Source: DATADD01 sp036258675 | GTDB taxonomy: Bacteria > Actinomycetota > CADDZG01 > WHSQ01 | Direction of reading: 5' to 3' | Assembly: GCA_036258675.1 (NCBI GenBank) | Contig: DATADD010000035.1 | Location: forward strand, 1 to 23,613 | DNA length: 23,613 bases | In this document: positions 7,224 through 14,653 of the stretch, piece by piece | Layout of the letters: every line of letters starts with the position of its first letter | How positions within the stretch are numbered: the first letter of the stretch is position 1 | Notes under the pieces: generated by a model | Databases searched by the model: none | What the model saw: the letters and a program-made list of their open reading frames with translations, nothing else | What the model was told of the DNA's origin: nothing | Made by a program: the position numbers and the translations under genes

Positions 7224-8911
7224 GCCTCCCTCTCCTCGACGACCTCGGCGCCGAACCCCTTCTTGACCAGCTCGACCGGGTCGTGCGCATCCGCCACGGG
7301 CACGGCCTCGGCGAGGTCGACCGCGTCGTCCTGCGGGGGAGCGGCGCCCGCCGCGGGGCGCGCCGAGAACCCGAGGCCCGGCTTGATGCCGAGGGCCGCG
7401 TGCACGGAGTCGGCGAGCAGCTCCCGGTTGCGGTCGATGCCCATCGTCGACACGTGGAAGTCGGACTGAACCTCGACGACGAGGACGTCGTCTTCGAGCT
7501 GCAGCGGGCGCGACGGGCTCAGCAGCCCCCACACCTTCTTGCTGCGGCCCTTGACCTCCTTGAGGATCGCCCCCCACGCGTCCTTGACGTGGTTGAGCCC
7601 GACGTGGTCGGCCGCGACGGCCGCCGGCGCCGCGACGGGGGCCGGCTCCGGAGCGGCGACGGCCTCGGCGGGAGTGGGCGCGGAGGAGGGCGGCGGCGTC
7701 TCCGCGCGCGCGGGCCCCGGCGGGGCCACGGTCTCGGCGGCCGGCTCGGGCGCGGGCGATTGCTCGATGCCCATGCGGCGCTCGAGCCGCTCGATGCGGC
7801 CGAGGAGCCCGTTGGCGGAGGGGTCGGTCTCGGGCGCCGCGGCCCGCACGAGCGCGAGCTCGAGCAGCAGGCGGTGGTTCGGGACGTTGCGCATCTCGGT
7901 GAGGGACTTGCCGAGGAGATCCATCGTGCGCAGAAGCGCACCCGAGGAGAGGCGCCCCGCCTGCTCGACGAGCAGCGGAATGTCCTCGACCGTCACGTCT
8001 AGGAGCCGCTCCGCGTCGGGCGCGGTCTTGAGGAGCAGGAGCGAGCGGGCGTGGCCGAGCGCGCCGACGGCGAGCTGGCGGGCGTCTGCCCCCTCCGCCA
8101 CGAGCCCGTGGACGGTCGCGAACACACCCCCGACGTCGCCGCGCGCGATCGCGTCGAAGAGCTCGAGCAGCGCGTCCTGCCGCCGGCCCCCGAGCAGCTG
8201 CGCAACGTCGCGTTCCTCGACGCGGCCGCCGAAGCTCGAGAGCTGGTCGAGCACCGAGAGCGCGTCGCGCGCGCTCCCGTCGGCGTGACGTGCAACGAGC
8301 GCGAGGGCGTCGGGCGCGATCTCGATCCCCTCGAGGGCGGCGATCCGGGCGAGGTGCTCCTGGAGGAGGTCGGCGGGCAGGCGCCTGAAGTCGAACCGCT
8401 GTGTGCGCGACACGATCGTGGGCAGCACCTTGTGCGCCTCGGTGGTGGCGAGCACGAACAGCACGTGCGCGGGCGGCTCCTCGAGCGTCTTGAGGAGCGC
8501 GTTGAACGACGGGGTCGAGAGCATGTGGACCTCGTCGATCACGTAGACCTTGCGGCGGCCGCCCGCGGTGGCGAGGGCGACGCCGGAAAGGATCTCCCTC
8601 GTCTCGTCGACCTTGGAGTGCGAGGCCGCGTCCATCTCGATGACGTCGAGCGACGACCCCTCCGCGATCGCGATGCACGAGGGACACCTGCCGCACGGCT
8701 TGGGCGTGGGGCCCTCCACGCAGTTGAGCGCCTTGGCGAGGATGCGGGCGGTGCTCGTCTTGCCCGTGCCGCGCGGCCCGGTGAAGAGGTAGGCGTGGGC
8801 GACCCGGTCCTCCGCGATCGCGTTCGTGAGCGTGTTCGCCACGGCCTCTTGGCCAACGATGTCGTCGAAGGTCTCGGGCCGGTACTTGCGATAGAGGGAG
8901 AGGTACGCCAC
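7220..8911 (-). CDS. dnaX: DNA polymerase III subunit gamma/tau, 563 aa
   Basis: The clamp-loader ATPase of the replisome. Visible features are the N-terminal LYRKYRPETFDDIVGQ, Walker A GPRGTGKTS (about residues 45-53), the four-cysteine zinc module (C64, C73, C76, C79), Walker B VYVIDEVHML, and the SRTQRFDFRR sensor/arginine-finger region. A Pro/Ala-rich linker from about residue 375 leads to a C-terminal tau-like domain (HVGLNHVKDAWGAILKEVKG, then VQSDFHVSTMGIDRNRELL). I see no obvious slippery A-rich site for a gamma-producing frameshift, so only the long tau form is predicted. The start is GTG at 8911. An in-frame TGA a few codons upstream leaves no alternative earlier start. It follows SRP RNA and precedes ybaB. 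Confidence 0.97.
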   Translation of the reverse strand: MAYLSLYRKYRPETFDDIVGQEAVANTLTNAIAEDRVAHAYLFTGPRGTGKTSTARILAKALNCVEGPTPKPCGRCPSCIAIAEGSSLDVIEMDAASHSKVDETREILSGVALATAGGRRKVYVIDEVHMLSTPSFNALLKTLEEPPAHVLFVLATTEAHKVLPTIVSRTQRFDFRRLPADLLQEHLARIAALEGIEIAPDALALVARHADGSARDALSVLDQLSSFGGRVEERDVAQLLGGRRQDALLELFDAIARGDVGGVFATVHGLVAEGADARQLAVGALGHARSLLLLKTAPDAERLLDVTVEDIPLLVEQAGRLSSGALLRTMDLLGKSLTEMRNVPNHRLLLELALVRAAAPETDPSANGLLGRIERLERRMGIEQSPAPEPAAETVAPPGPARAETPPPSSAPTPAEAVAAPEPAPVAAPAAVAADHVGLNHVKDAWGAILKEVKGRSKKVWGLLSPSRPLQLEDDVLVVEVQSDFHVSTMGIDRNRELLADSVHAALGIKPGLGFSARPAAGAAPPQDDAVDLAEAVPVADAHDPVELVKKGFGAEVVEEREA

Positions 8912-8957
8912 CGCCGGTCATCCTAGTGCGACGCCCCGCGCGCGCGGCCCGCGCAAG

Positions 8958-9231
8958 GGGCCGTGCAGCCCGCCCTGGACCCCTCGACGACCGTCGCTAT
9001 CCCCGGTAGCCGGCTCCGGCCCGGCAACCCCGCGGCACACCCGGTACACCGCTTACGGCTGCTCCCTTCCGGGCCTGACCGGGTTCACGGCTCCGGGTCG
9101 CGCGGGACCCGACCATCGACGCTGCTTGCCGGGGGCTGCCCGGTCCCCCAGAGGCCGCAGGCGGGCGATAAGCCCGGCGTGTCGAGGGTTTCCGGTACAG
9201 GGGACCCCGAACCCCCCACCTAGCACGGCCC
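8958..9231 (-). ncRNA. ffs: Signal recognition particle RNA, large bacterial type with Alu domain
   Basis: The RNA scaffold of SRP, which binds Ffh and targets nascent membrane proteins. On the minus strand the helix 8 core is unmistakable: gtcaggcccggaaggga followed by gcagc, with a GGAA tetraloop (about 9058-9092). The 5' part reads gtgctaggtgggg and then cccctgtacc, which is the conserved Alu-domain sequence of the long Gram-positive SRP RNA. The two ends pair perfectly over nine bases (9223-9231 with 8958-8966), giving helix 1 and defining a length of about 274 nt. Ends are estimated to a few bases. It lies just upstream of dnaX and downstream of tRNA-Ser(GGA), the order known from Bacillus. 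Confidence 0.92.
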
Positions 9232-9259
9232 GGCGACAGGATATCCGTCCGGGGATCGC

Positions 9260-9345
9260 GGAGACGAAGGGATTCGAACCCTTGGACCCTTTGCAGGGTC
9301 ACACGCTCTCCAGGCGTGCCGGTTAGTCCACTCCCGCACGTCTCC
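9260..9345 (-). tRNA. tRNA-Ser(GGA)
   Basis: An 86-nt class II tRNA. The acceptor stem GGAGACG/CGTCTCC is perfect. The anticodon loop is CTGGAGA, giving anticodon GGA. The long variable arm pairs GACCC with GGGTC, and the T loop reads GGTTCGAATCC. No CCA is encoded. It lies between tRNA-Ser(CGA) and the SRP RNA and reads UCC/UCU codons. Confidence 0.96.
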
Positions 9346-9432
9346 GGGCGGAAAGTCTACGTTTGCGCCGCACGCGCGCCCGCTGCCGGCCTCTCGACGC
9401 CGCCGGGGCGGGGCGACGCGCCGGTCGGGGGC

Positions 9433-9519
9433 GGTGGGGGCGGGATTCGAACCCGCGGGGGGCGTGAACCCCCAATCGCTTTCGAGGCGATCCCGTTATG
9501 GCCGCTTCGGTACCCCACC
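9433..9519 (-). tRNA. tRNA-Ser(CGA)
   Basis: An 87-nt class II tRNA. The acceptor stem GGTGGGG pairs with CCCCACC. The anticodon loop CTCGAAA gives anticodon CGA, reading the UCG codon that is abundant in GC-rich genomes. The variable arm pairs GGGGG with CCCCC, and the T loop reads GGTTCGAATCC. No CCA is encoded. It follows tadA. Confidence 0.95.
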
Positions 9520-9552
9520 GACCGGCGAGTATACGAGCGGCTCCTCTGGCGC

Positions 9553-10008
9553 CTAGGGGTGCTCGGCGGCCCCCGCGGCGCCCCTCCGGCCCCGGAAGAA
9601 GCCCTGCAGCAGGGCCGCGCACTCCCCCTCGAGCACGCCCGTGACGACCTCCATCGTGTGGTTGAGGCGAGGGTCCTGAACGATGTTGTAGAGCGACAGC
9701 GCGGCGCCGGCCTTGGGGTCCTGCGGCCCGTAGACGAGGCGCGCCACGCGCGCGGCCACGAGCGCCCCCGCACACATCGGGCAGGGCTCGAGCGTCACGT
9801 AGACGGAGGCGCCGTCGAGGCGCCAGCCCCCCAGGGCGCGGGCCGCCGCCTGGAGGGCGAGGACCTCGGCGTGGGCGGTGGGATCGCGGCGCAGCTCGCG
9901 CTCGTTGCCGGCGGCCCCGACCACGCGGCCGCCGACCGCGACCACCGCCCCCACCGGGACGTCGTCGTGGGCGCGCGCCGTCTCGGCCTCGGCGAGGGCG
10001 CGCCGCAT
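9553..10008 (-). CDS. tadA: tRNA-specific adenosine deaminase TadA, 151 aa
   Basis: Deaminates adenosine 34 of tRNA-Arg(ACG) to inosine, so that one tRNA can read CGU, CGC and CGA. The zinc-deaminase signature is complete: TAHAEVLAL with the catalytic His-x-Glu, and LEPCPMCAGA with the two zinc cysteines. The typical DDVPVGAVV entry and the NHTMEVVTGVLEGECAALLQGFFR C terminus are also present. I use the ATG giving MRRALAEAE. An upstream CTG at 10029, overlapping the preceding gene's TGA, would add seven residues (LNDDVAL) that resemble family N termini, so that start is a real alternative. Neither start has a clear ribosome site. Its substrate tRNA-Arg(ACG) lies about 740 bp upstream. Confidence 0.93.
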   Translation of the reverse strand: MRRALAEAETARAHDDVPVGAVVAVGGRVVGAAGNERELRRDPTAHAEVLALQAAARALGGWRLDGASVYVTLEPCPMCAGALVAARVARLVYGPQDPKAGAALSLYNIVQDPRLNHTMEVVTGVLEGECAALLQGFFRGRRGAAGAAEHP

Positions 10009-10025
10009 GAGCGCGACGTCGTCGT

Positions 10026-10706
10026 TCAGCTGGAGGCGCGCCGGGCTCTGAGCTTGTCGCGCGCGGCGCGCGACCTGTGCTTGACCCAGTCGAGGACGTC
10101 CTTCGCCCAGTCGTACTCCGACGCAAGGATGGCGAGCCCCGCGAGCACGATCGGCAGCGACCACGGGCCCGGCACGGGCGTGATCGCCAGGCCGACCGCG
10201 ATCAGGACCAGGCCGATGACCGTGGCGACGACCCGCTTGGTGTGGGCCGTGGCCGACCGGGGAGGGACGGAGACCTCCATCGGCTTCGCGGCGAACGAGC
10301 GTCCCTGCGCCTCCTGGAGCAGCCGCCACCGCGGCTTCGGCGCGTGGTGCGCGAAGTCGTGGATGAAGCCCGTGACCCGGACGGCGGTGCCCTGGCTGCG
10401 GACGGGGAGGCAGAGAAAGAAGCTCCCGCGGTCGGATTCGAGGCCGAGCATGGGGCCGCTGCCCGTACCCTCGTCGACGCCCCACGCCCGGATGTCGTCC
10501 CACTCCACGGCACCGTGGCCATCGGGCCCTCCCGACCACACCAGGAGCAGCCTGCGGTCGGTGATGAAGGCGATGCCGTCGCGGCGCTCGTCGGGGTGGC
10601 GCGCCCGGACCCAATGGATGACGTCCTCGTCCTCTTCGAGGTGGGGGCGCGCCCGCTCGAGAACCTGCTTGTCCCGCTGTTCGGCTATGAGGTCCGCCAG
10701 TCCCAC
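10026..10706 (-). CDS. PGPGW-family membrane protein with N-terminal PH-like domain, 226 aa
   Basis: The C-terminal half has two hydrophobic segments (about 158-175 and 180-196) around AITPVPGPWSLPIVLAGLAILASEYDWAK. This matches the PGPGW transmembrane family (TIGR02611-like), whose function is unknown. The N-terminal 140 residues look soluble and beta-rich (DGIAFITDRRLLLVWSGG, VEWDDIRAWGVDE, then SFFLCLPVRSQG). They resemble the PH-like domains that many bacterial membrane proteins carry; this assignment is by pattern only. The start is GTG with ggagg about 10 bases upstream. The gene is on the same strand as tadA, with its TGA 17 bp before the chosen tadA ATG. It separates tadA from tRNA-Arg(ACG). 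Confidence 0.8.
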   Translation of the reverse strand: MGLADLIAEQRDKQVLERARPHLEEDEDVIHWVRARHPDERRDGIAFITDRRLLLVWSGGPDGHGAVEWDDIRAWGVDEGTGSGPMLGLESDRGSFFLCLPVRSQGTAVRVTGFIHDFAHHAPKPRWRLLQEAQGRSFAAKPMEVSVPPRSATAHTKRVVATVIGLVLIAVGLAITPVPGPWSLPIVLAGLAILASEYDWAKDVLDWVKHRSRAARDKLRARRASS

Positions 10707-10750
10707 CGAGGAGCAGCCTCCGAGCGTTCGTCGATCCGGCCGGCGAGAAG

Positions 10751-10824
10751 TACGCCCGGAGGGATTCGAACCCCCGACCTTCCGGTCCGTAGCCGGACGC
10801 TCTGATCCACTGAGCTACGGGCGC
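10751..10824 (-). tRNA. tRNA-Arg(ACG)
   Basis: A 74-nt tRNA. The acceptor strands GCGCCCG and CGGGCGT pair with a G-U at the first position, and the discriminator is A. The anticodon loop CTACGGA gives ACG. The anticodon stem TCCGG/CCGGA and T arm GGGGGTTCGAATCCCTC are regular. This is the tRNA whose A34 is converted to inosine by TadA, encoded nearby. Confidence 0.95.
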
Positions 10825-10899
10825 CTCAGGGCAAAGACTAGCGTGACCCCCTCCGTACCTGGTCGCCCGCCGGGCCCTGCAAGGGAAGGGCGGCGACGC

Positions 10900-10988
10900 G
10901 GAGGCGCAGGGATTTGAACCCTGGAAGGGGCTCAACGCCCCTTAACGCATTAGCAGTGCGCTCCCTTCGGCCGCTCGGGCACGCCTCC
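10900..10988 (-). tRNA. tRNA-Ser(GCT)
   Basis: An 89-nt class II tRNA. The acceptor stem GGAGGCG/CGCCTCC is perfect. The anticodon loop CTGCTAA gives GCT for AGC/AGU codons. The long variable arm pairs AAGGGGC with GCCCCTT, and the T loop is GGTTCAAATCC. It is the most upstream gene of the minus-strand block and is divergent from the sugar dehydrogenase gene. Confidence 0.96.
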
Positions 10989-11067
10989 GGGCGACATGAT
11001 AAGCGGGGCCCGCGGCCGCCCCTCGGGGCGGGCCCGGCGCGCCCGATATGGAACCGGCCGTGCGAGC

Positions 11068-12162
11068 ATGGCCGCCATGGGCCGGCGAGGTGCGCTGCGA
11101 GCGGCAACCCTGGTCGTCGCGCTCGCCTGCGCCGGCGCCGTCCTCGAAGCCCCCGCCCTGGGCCTCCCCCGGAGGGCCCGCGTGGAGACCTACAAGCGCG
11201 GCCTCGCCTTCCCCGTGGACATGGACTGGGTGAGGGGGACGAGGAAGGTCTTCTTCACCGAGAAGAACACGGGCAAGGTGCGTGTCCTCGTGGGACGCCG
11301 CCTGCTCCGCCGCGCCTGCGTCAACCTCGACGTGAGCTCGTCCGGGGAGCGGGGGGCGCTCGGCATCGCCCTCCACCCCCGCTTCCGGCGCACTCGCTAC
11401 CTGTACGTCTATTACACGAACGCGTCGCCCCTCGAGAACCGGGTCGCCCGCTTCGAGGTGAGGGGCAACCGCTGCCGCCGGCGCAGGATCGTCGTGTCGG
11501 GGCTCCCGGCGCCGAGCGGCTACCACAACGGAGGCCAGCTCGAGTTCGTCAAGGGCAAGCTGTTCGTGTCCACCGGCGAGGCCCACGATCCCGCCGAGGC
11601 CCAGAGGCTGAGAGGCCGCCTCGGCAAGATCCTTCGGCTCGAGCCCAACGGGACCATCCCGCGGGGCAACCCCTTCTCCCGCCGCGGGCGGCGGAGCCCG
11701 GTATGGAGCTACGGGCATCGCAACCCCTTCGGGCTCGCGCACCGGCCCGGGACCCGGCTGCTGTACGAGACGGAGAACGGCCCCTCGTGCGACGACGAGG
11801 TCAACCGCATCCTCCGGGGCCGCAACTACGGGTGGGGCCCCGGGTACTCGTGCGGGACCGCCGGCGTCGGGCCCGATCCGAAGGGGCCCGGGATCCGGTG
11901 GAGGTCGGTGATCGTGCCGACGGACCCGACCTGGTACGGGGGTCGGCTGCGGGCGCTTCGCAACGACCTCTACGTGGGCGACTACCTCGGCGGCCGGCTG
12001 CACCGGATCGTGATCGGGCGGCGGGGCCGTGTCCTCCGGGATCGGGTCATCTACGACGGCGGCGCCGGGATCCTCGACGTCTCGGTGGGGCCACGCCGGT
12101 GGCTCTACTTCCTCACGCCCACGGGGATCAGGCGGGTCGTCAATCCCCGGCTTCAGAGGTAG
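11068..12162 (+). CDS. Secreted PQQ-dependent sugar dehydrogenase (GSDH/aldose dehydrogenase family), 364 aa
   Basis: A soluble glucose/sorbosone dehydrogenase-type beta-propeller that oxidises aldose sugars outside the cell with PQQ as cofactor. A signal peptide is visible (RRGALRAATLVVALACAGAVLEAPALG). Family landmarks are SSGERGALGIALHPRF, YHNGGQLEF with the likely catalytic histidine H153, GHRNPFGLAHRPG, YETENGPSCDDEVNRI, NYGWGPGYSCG and LYVGDYLGGRLHRI. The order and length fit the family. The start is the ATG giving MAAMGRRG; a second ATG three codons on is equally plausible. A longer frame from 10996 would precede the signal peptide and is unlikely. No PQQ biosynthesis genes are in the window, so the cofactor is inferred from the family. 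The gene overlaps the proteasome activator gene tail to tail by 10 bp. Confidence 0.9.
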   Translation: MAAMGRRGALRAATLVVALACAGAVLEAPALGLPRRARVETYKRGLAFPVDMDWVRGTRKVFFTEKNTGKVRVLVGRRLLRRACVNLDVSSSGERGALGIALHPRFRRTRYLYVYYTNASPLENRVARFEVRGNRCRRRRIVVSGLPAPSGYHNGGQLEFVKGKLFVSTGEAHDPAEAQRLRGRLGKILRLEPNGTIPRGNPFSRRGRRSPVWSYGHRNPFGLAHRPGTRLLYETENGPSCDDEVNRILRGRNYGWGPGYSCGTAGVGPDPKGPGIRWRSVIVPTDPTWYGGRLRALRNDLYVGDYLGGRLHRIVIGRRGRVLRDRVIYDGGAGILDVSVGPRRWLYFLTPTGIRRVVNPRLQR

Positions 12163-12635
12163 GTGCCGGGGCCCCGCTCCACGGGAGGCTCGGTCGGCGC
12201 CGGCAGGCTGCGACGGCGCACCTCCTCGAGCCGCTGACGGCTCTCCATCTGCTGCGCGAACAGCATCGCCTGGATGCCGTGGAACAACCCCTCGAGCCAG
12301 CCCACCAGCTGGGCGTGGGCGACGCGCAGCTCGGCGTCGCTGGGCGACTCCTGGTCGAACGGCAGGCTGAGCCGCGCCAGCTCCTCCTGGAGATCGGGCG
12401 ACAGCACCTCGGCCAGCTCCCTCACGGAGGTCTCGTAGATGTCCCGCATGCGGCTGCGGCTGGCGGGATCGAGCTCCGCCTGCCGCACCTCCTCGAGCAG
12501 CTGGCGCGCCATGGATGCGATGCGCATGACTTTGGCAGGGTGCTGGATCGCCTCGCGGGCCTCTCCCTCCGGTGCGGGGGGCGCCTCGGATGCGGGGACG
12601 ACGATGGCGGGCTCTTGTGCTCCCTCTGGGCGCAT
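12153..12635 (-). CDS. bpa: Bacterial proteasome activator Bpa (DUF2587), 160 aa
   Basis: Homologous to mycobacterial Bpa (Rv3780), a ring-forming, ATP-independent activator that docks on the 20S proteasome and opens its gate. Recognisable blocks are QHPAKVMRIASMARQLLEEV, LDPASRSRMRDIYETSVREL, LPFDQESPSDAELRVAHAQL and VGWLEGLFHGIQAMLFAQQM. The C terminus is GTYL, in place of the GQYL tail that inserts into the proteasome in mycobacteria; the key Tyr-Leu end is retained. The N terminus is short and disordered, with a Pro/Ala-rich stretch. The ATG has a strong gaggag ribosome site. Its presence implies a proteasome elsewhere in the genome and supports an actinobacterial origin. It overlaps the convergent sugar dehydrogenase by 10 bp. 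Confidence 0.94.
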   Translation of the reverse strand: MRPEGAQEPAIVVPASEAPPAPEGEAREAIQHPAKVMRIASMARQLLEEVRQAELDPASRSRMRDIYETSVRELAEVLSPDLQEELARLSLPFDQESPSDAELRVAHAQLVGWLEGLFHGIQAMLFAQQMESRQRLEEVRRRSLPAPTEPPVERGPGTYL

Positions 12636-12751
12636 GGGTCTCCTCGGAACCGGACCCGGGCGGCGGGCCCGTCTGGCGGTCGACGAGACCCCGAGGCTAC
12701 CCGCTCCGGCCGGGCTCCACGCCGAGGAGTCGAGGGTGAGCCGCGTCGGCG

Positions 12752-14173
12752 TCAGAGACGTCGGAGGGCGCAGCGGGCGGCCCAGAACCCGCACATGCCG
12801 TGGACCCCACCCCCGGGCGGTGTCGAAGAAGAGCAGATGTAGAGATCCTCTGCGGGGGTCGTGTAGGGAACCGGCCTGAGGGTGGGGCGCGTGTAGAGCT
12901 GACGGAGGTCCTGGATCCCCCCGTTGATGTCGCCCCCGATGTAGTTGGGGTTGTAGGCCTCCATGTCGGCCGGCGACATCGACGAGCGCCCCAGGATCCG
13001 GGACCGGAACCCGGGCGCGAACCGCTCCACCTGGGCTTCGATCCGCTCCGTCATGTCCTCCGGGCACCCGTTGGGAACGTGGCAGTAGCCCCACGCCGTG
13101 TGCTTTCCGGCGGGCGCTCTGGAACCGTCGAAGAGGCTCTGCTGCGCCAGCAGCACGAAGGGGCGCTCGGGGGCGCGGCCCCCTGTCGCCGCCTTCTCCG
13201 AGGCCTCGATCTCTTCGAGGGACCCGCCGAGGTGGAGGGTCCCGGCGCGGGCGCACGCCGGGGCGGCCCAGGGGATGGGGCCGTCGAGCGCCCAGTCGAC
13301 CTTGAAGACGCCCATCCCGTGGCGGAACCGCCGCAGGGCGCGGAGATAGCCCCGGGGCAGCTTGGGGCCCGCGATATCGGCCATGGCGCGCGGCGACGTG
13401 TCGAAGAGGTAGGCCCGGGCGCCCGGGAGGTCGTCCATCGAGGTCACCCGCGCACCCGTCACGATGTCCCCGCCGAACGAGCGCAGGACGGACACGAGCG
13501 CGTCGGTTATCGCCCCGGAGCCGCCCACCGCGATCGGCCACCCGACCCAGTGGGCCAGCATCGCGAGCAGCAGCGAGTACCCCGCGCTGTGCACGTGTGT
13601 GAGCGGGAGCATGGAATGCGCCGCGATGCCGGCGAGGAGGCCGCGGCTCTCGGCGCGCCGGAAGCGGAGGCGAGCCAGCCACGAGGCCGACAGGGCCGCC
13701 CAGGTCGCGAAGCGGGCGAACACGAGGGGATGGCGGGGCGGCCGCAGAGGTCCGAGCACCTGCTCCACGAGCGGCCCGACGGTCGCGACGAGGGGGCCCA
13801 TGAGCGACTCCCACGCGCGCCCGTCCTCGTCCAGCCCGGCCGCGGTCGCGGTGACGGAGCGCTCGAGCACCCCGACGCGTCCTCCGTCGAGGGGATGGGC
13901 TACGGGGACCGGAGGTTGCACGAAGCGCAGCCCGTGCGACTCCAGCGGGACGGAGCGGAAGAAAGGAGAGCCCAGGGCGAGGGGGTGGATCGCGGAGCAG
14001 ACGTCGTGGTGGAACCCCGGCAGGGTCAACTCCGCGGTCCGGGCCCCGCCGCCCGGCGTCTCGGAAGCCTCCACGACGAGCACCGAACGCCCCTCGCGGG
14101 CGAGCGTCACCGCCGCTGCAAGGCCGTTCGGCCCCGCTCCGACCACGACCGCGTCGGTGGAGCGCGCCCTCAC
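12752..14173 (-). CDS. FAD-dependent oxidoreductase, phytoene desaturase-like (COG1233), 473 aa
   Basis: A flavoprotein of the phytoene desaturase / PYROXD2-like group. The N-terminal FAD Rossmann motif is VVVGAGPNGLAAAVTLA (G12, G14, G17), followed by VLVVEASETPGGGARTAEL. The conserved middle (HSMLPLTHVHSAGYSLLLAM, then VGGSGAITDALVSVLRSFGGDI) and the C-terminal flavin-contact segment SSSTPPGGGVHGMCG are all present. The substrate is unknown. No carotenoid genes are nearby, so the usual phytoene desaturase label should not be taken as function. The start is GTG with gagga upstream. The frame stays open another 390 bp into the divergent gene, but those residues lack family similarity. It lies 116 bp upstream of bpa on the same strand. 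Confidence 0.88.
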   Translation of the reverse strand: MRARSTDAVVVGAGPNGLAAAVTLAREGRSVLVVEASETPGGGARTAELTLPGFHHDVCSAIHPLALGSPFFRSVPLESHGLRFVQPPVPVAHPLDGGRVGVLERSVTATAAGLDEDGRAWESLMGPLVATVGPLVEQVLGPLRPPRHPLVFARFATWAALSASWLARLRFRRAESRGLLAGIAAHSMLPLTHVHSAGYSLLLAMLAHWVGWPIAVGGSGAITDALVSVLRSFGGDIVTGARVTSMDDLPGARAYLFDTSPRAMADIAGPKLPRGYLRALRRFRHGMGVFKVDWALDGPIPWAAPACARAGTLHLGGSLEEIEASEKAATGGRAPERPFVLLAQQSLFDGSRAPAGKHTAWGYCHVPNGCPEDMTERIEAQVERFAPGFRSRILGRSSMSPADMEAYNPNYIGGDINGGIQDLRQLYTRPTLRPVPYTTPAEDLYICSSSTPPGGGVHGMCGFWAARCALRRL

Positions 14174-14272
14174 CGATCGCGTCCTCGAAGCGGAAGGCGT
14201 GGGCGCGTCGACAGGTCCCCCGGCGGCTCCACTGGACGCATCGTAGTGGGGCGACTCCGCGCCCCGCGCGCG

Positions 14273-14306
14273 CTTCCCTCGTGGGAAGAGACCCCCCGAA
14301 CGGGGG
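14273..14306. other. Two adjacent short hairpins in the divergent intergenic region
   Basis: The sequence holds cttccc-tcgt-gggaag (14273-14288) followed at once by ccccc-gaac-ggggg (14293-14306). Both are perfect stems with four-base loops. They lie between the divergent oxidoreductase gene (GTG at 14173) and the small gene at 14382. There is no T tract, so neither is a classical terminator. They could be part of a regulatory leader or a remnant element. Confidence 0.35.
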
Positions 14307-14381
14307 AGTGACGCACGTACCGGACGCTGCCGACAATCAGGGCAAGGAATTAGTGGCAAACCGGGAGCGAGGTGGGAGCGC

Positions 14382-14639
14382 ATGCCCTCCGACAACAGGG
14401 TCGAACGCAACGTGGAGACCGATGCACTGCGATCGCACATCGACCTCACGGGCGTCGACCCGACACTGACCGAGGGCGACATCGAACAGAGCCTCGGGAG
14501 CGCGCGCGAGGTGCTCGAGAGGCACCTGATCGAAGACCACACCCTCCGGGACGGGCGCACCGTGCGCCAGGTCTTCTACGAGCTGACCGACATCGCGATC
14601 CAGGCTCTCGCCGACGCCCGGAGGAGGGCCGCCACCTAG
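14382..14639 (+). CDS. Small hypothetical protein, 85 aa
   Basis: I do not recognise this protein. It is soluble, acidic and mostly helical in appearance. A segment LTEGDIEQSLGSAREVLERH is followed by DHTLRDGRTVRQVFYELTDI and an Ala-rich helical tail. The ATG has gggag six bases upstream. The composition is balanced rather than the Arg/Pro/Ser-rich type seen in frames antisense to real genes, which is why I accept it. It stands alone on the plus strand between two minus-strand genes, its stop 14 bp from the convergent 271-residue gene's stop. No transmembrane or signal segment is seen. Confidence 0.6.
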   Translation: MPSDNRVERNVETDALRSHIDLTGVDPTLTEGDIEQSLGSAREVLERHLIEDHTLRDGRTVRQVFYELTDIAIQALADARRRAAT

Positions 14640-14653
14640 GCGGCGGGGCGAGG

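Noticed and set aside
7220..8911. Programmed frameshift in dnaX producing a short gamma form
   Set aside because: No A- or U-rich slippery heptamer with a following stop was found in the region where it would be expected.
6894..8921. A single 675-codon minus-strand frame joining ybaB to a dnaX-overlapping frame
   Set aside because: Only the last 109 codons (YbaB) are coding; the rest is an out-of-frame shadow of dnaX.
8051..8926. Plus-strand open frame opposite dnaX
   Set aside because: Antisense to conserved DnaX motifs, rich in Arg, Glu and Val, with no similarity to any family.
10996..11067. Longer N terminus for the sugar dehydrogenase
   Set aside because: The extra residues precede a good signal peptide and are Arg/Gly-rich; starts at 11068 or 11077 put the signal at the N terminus.
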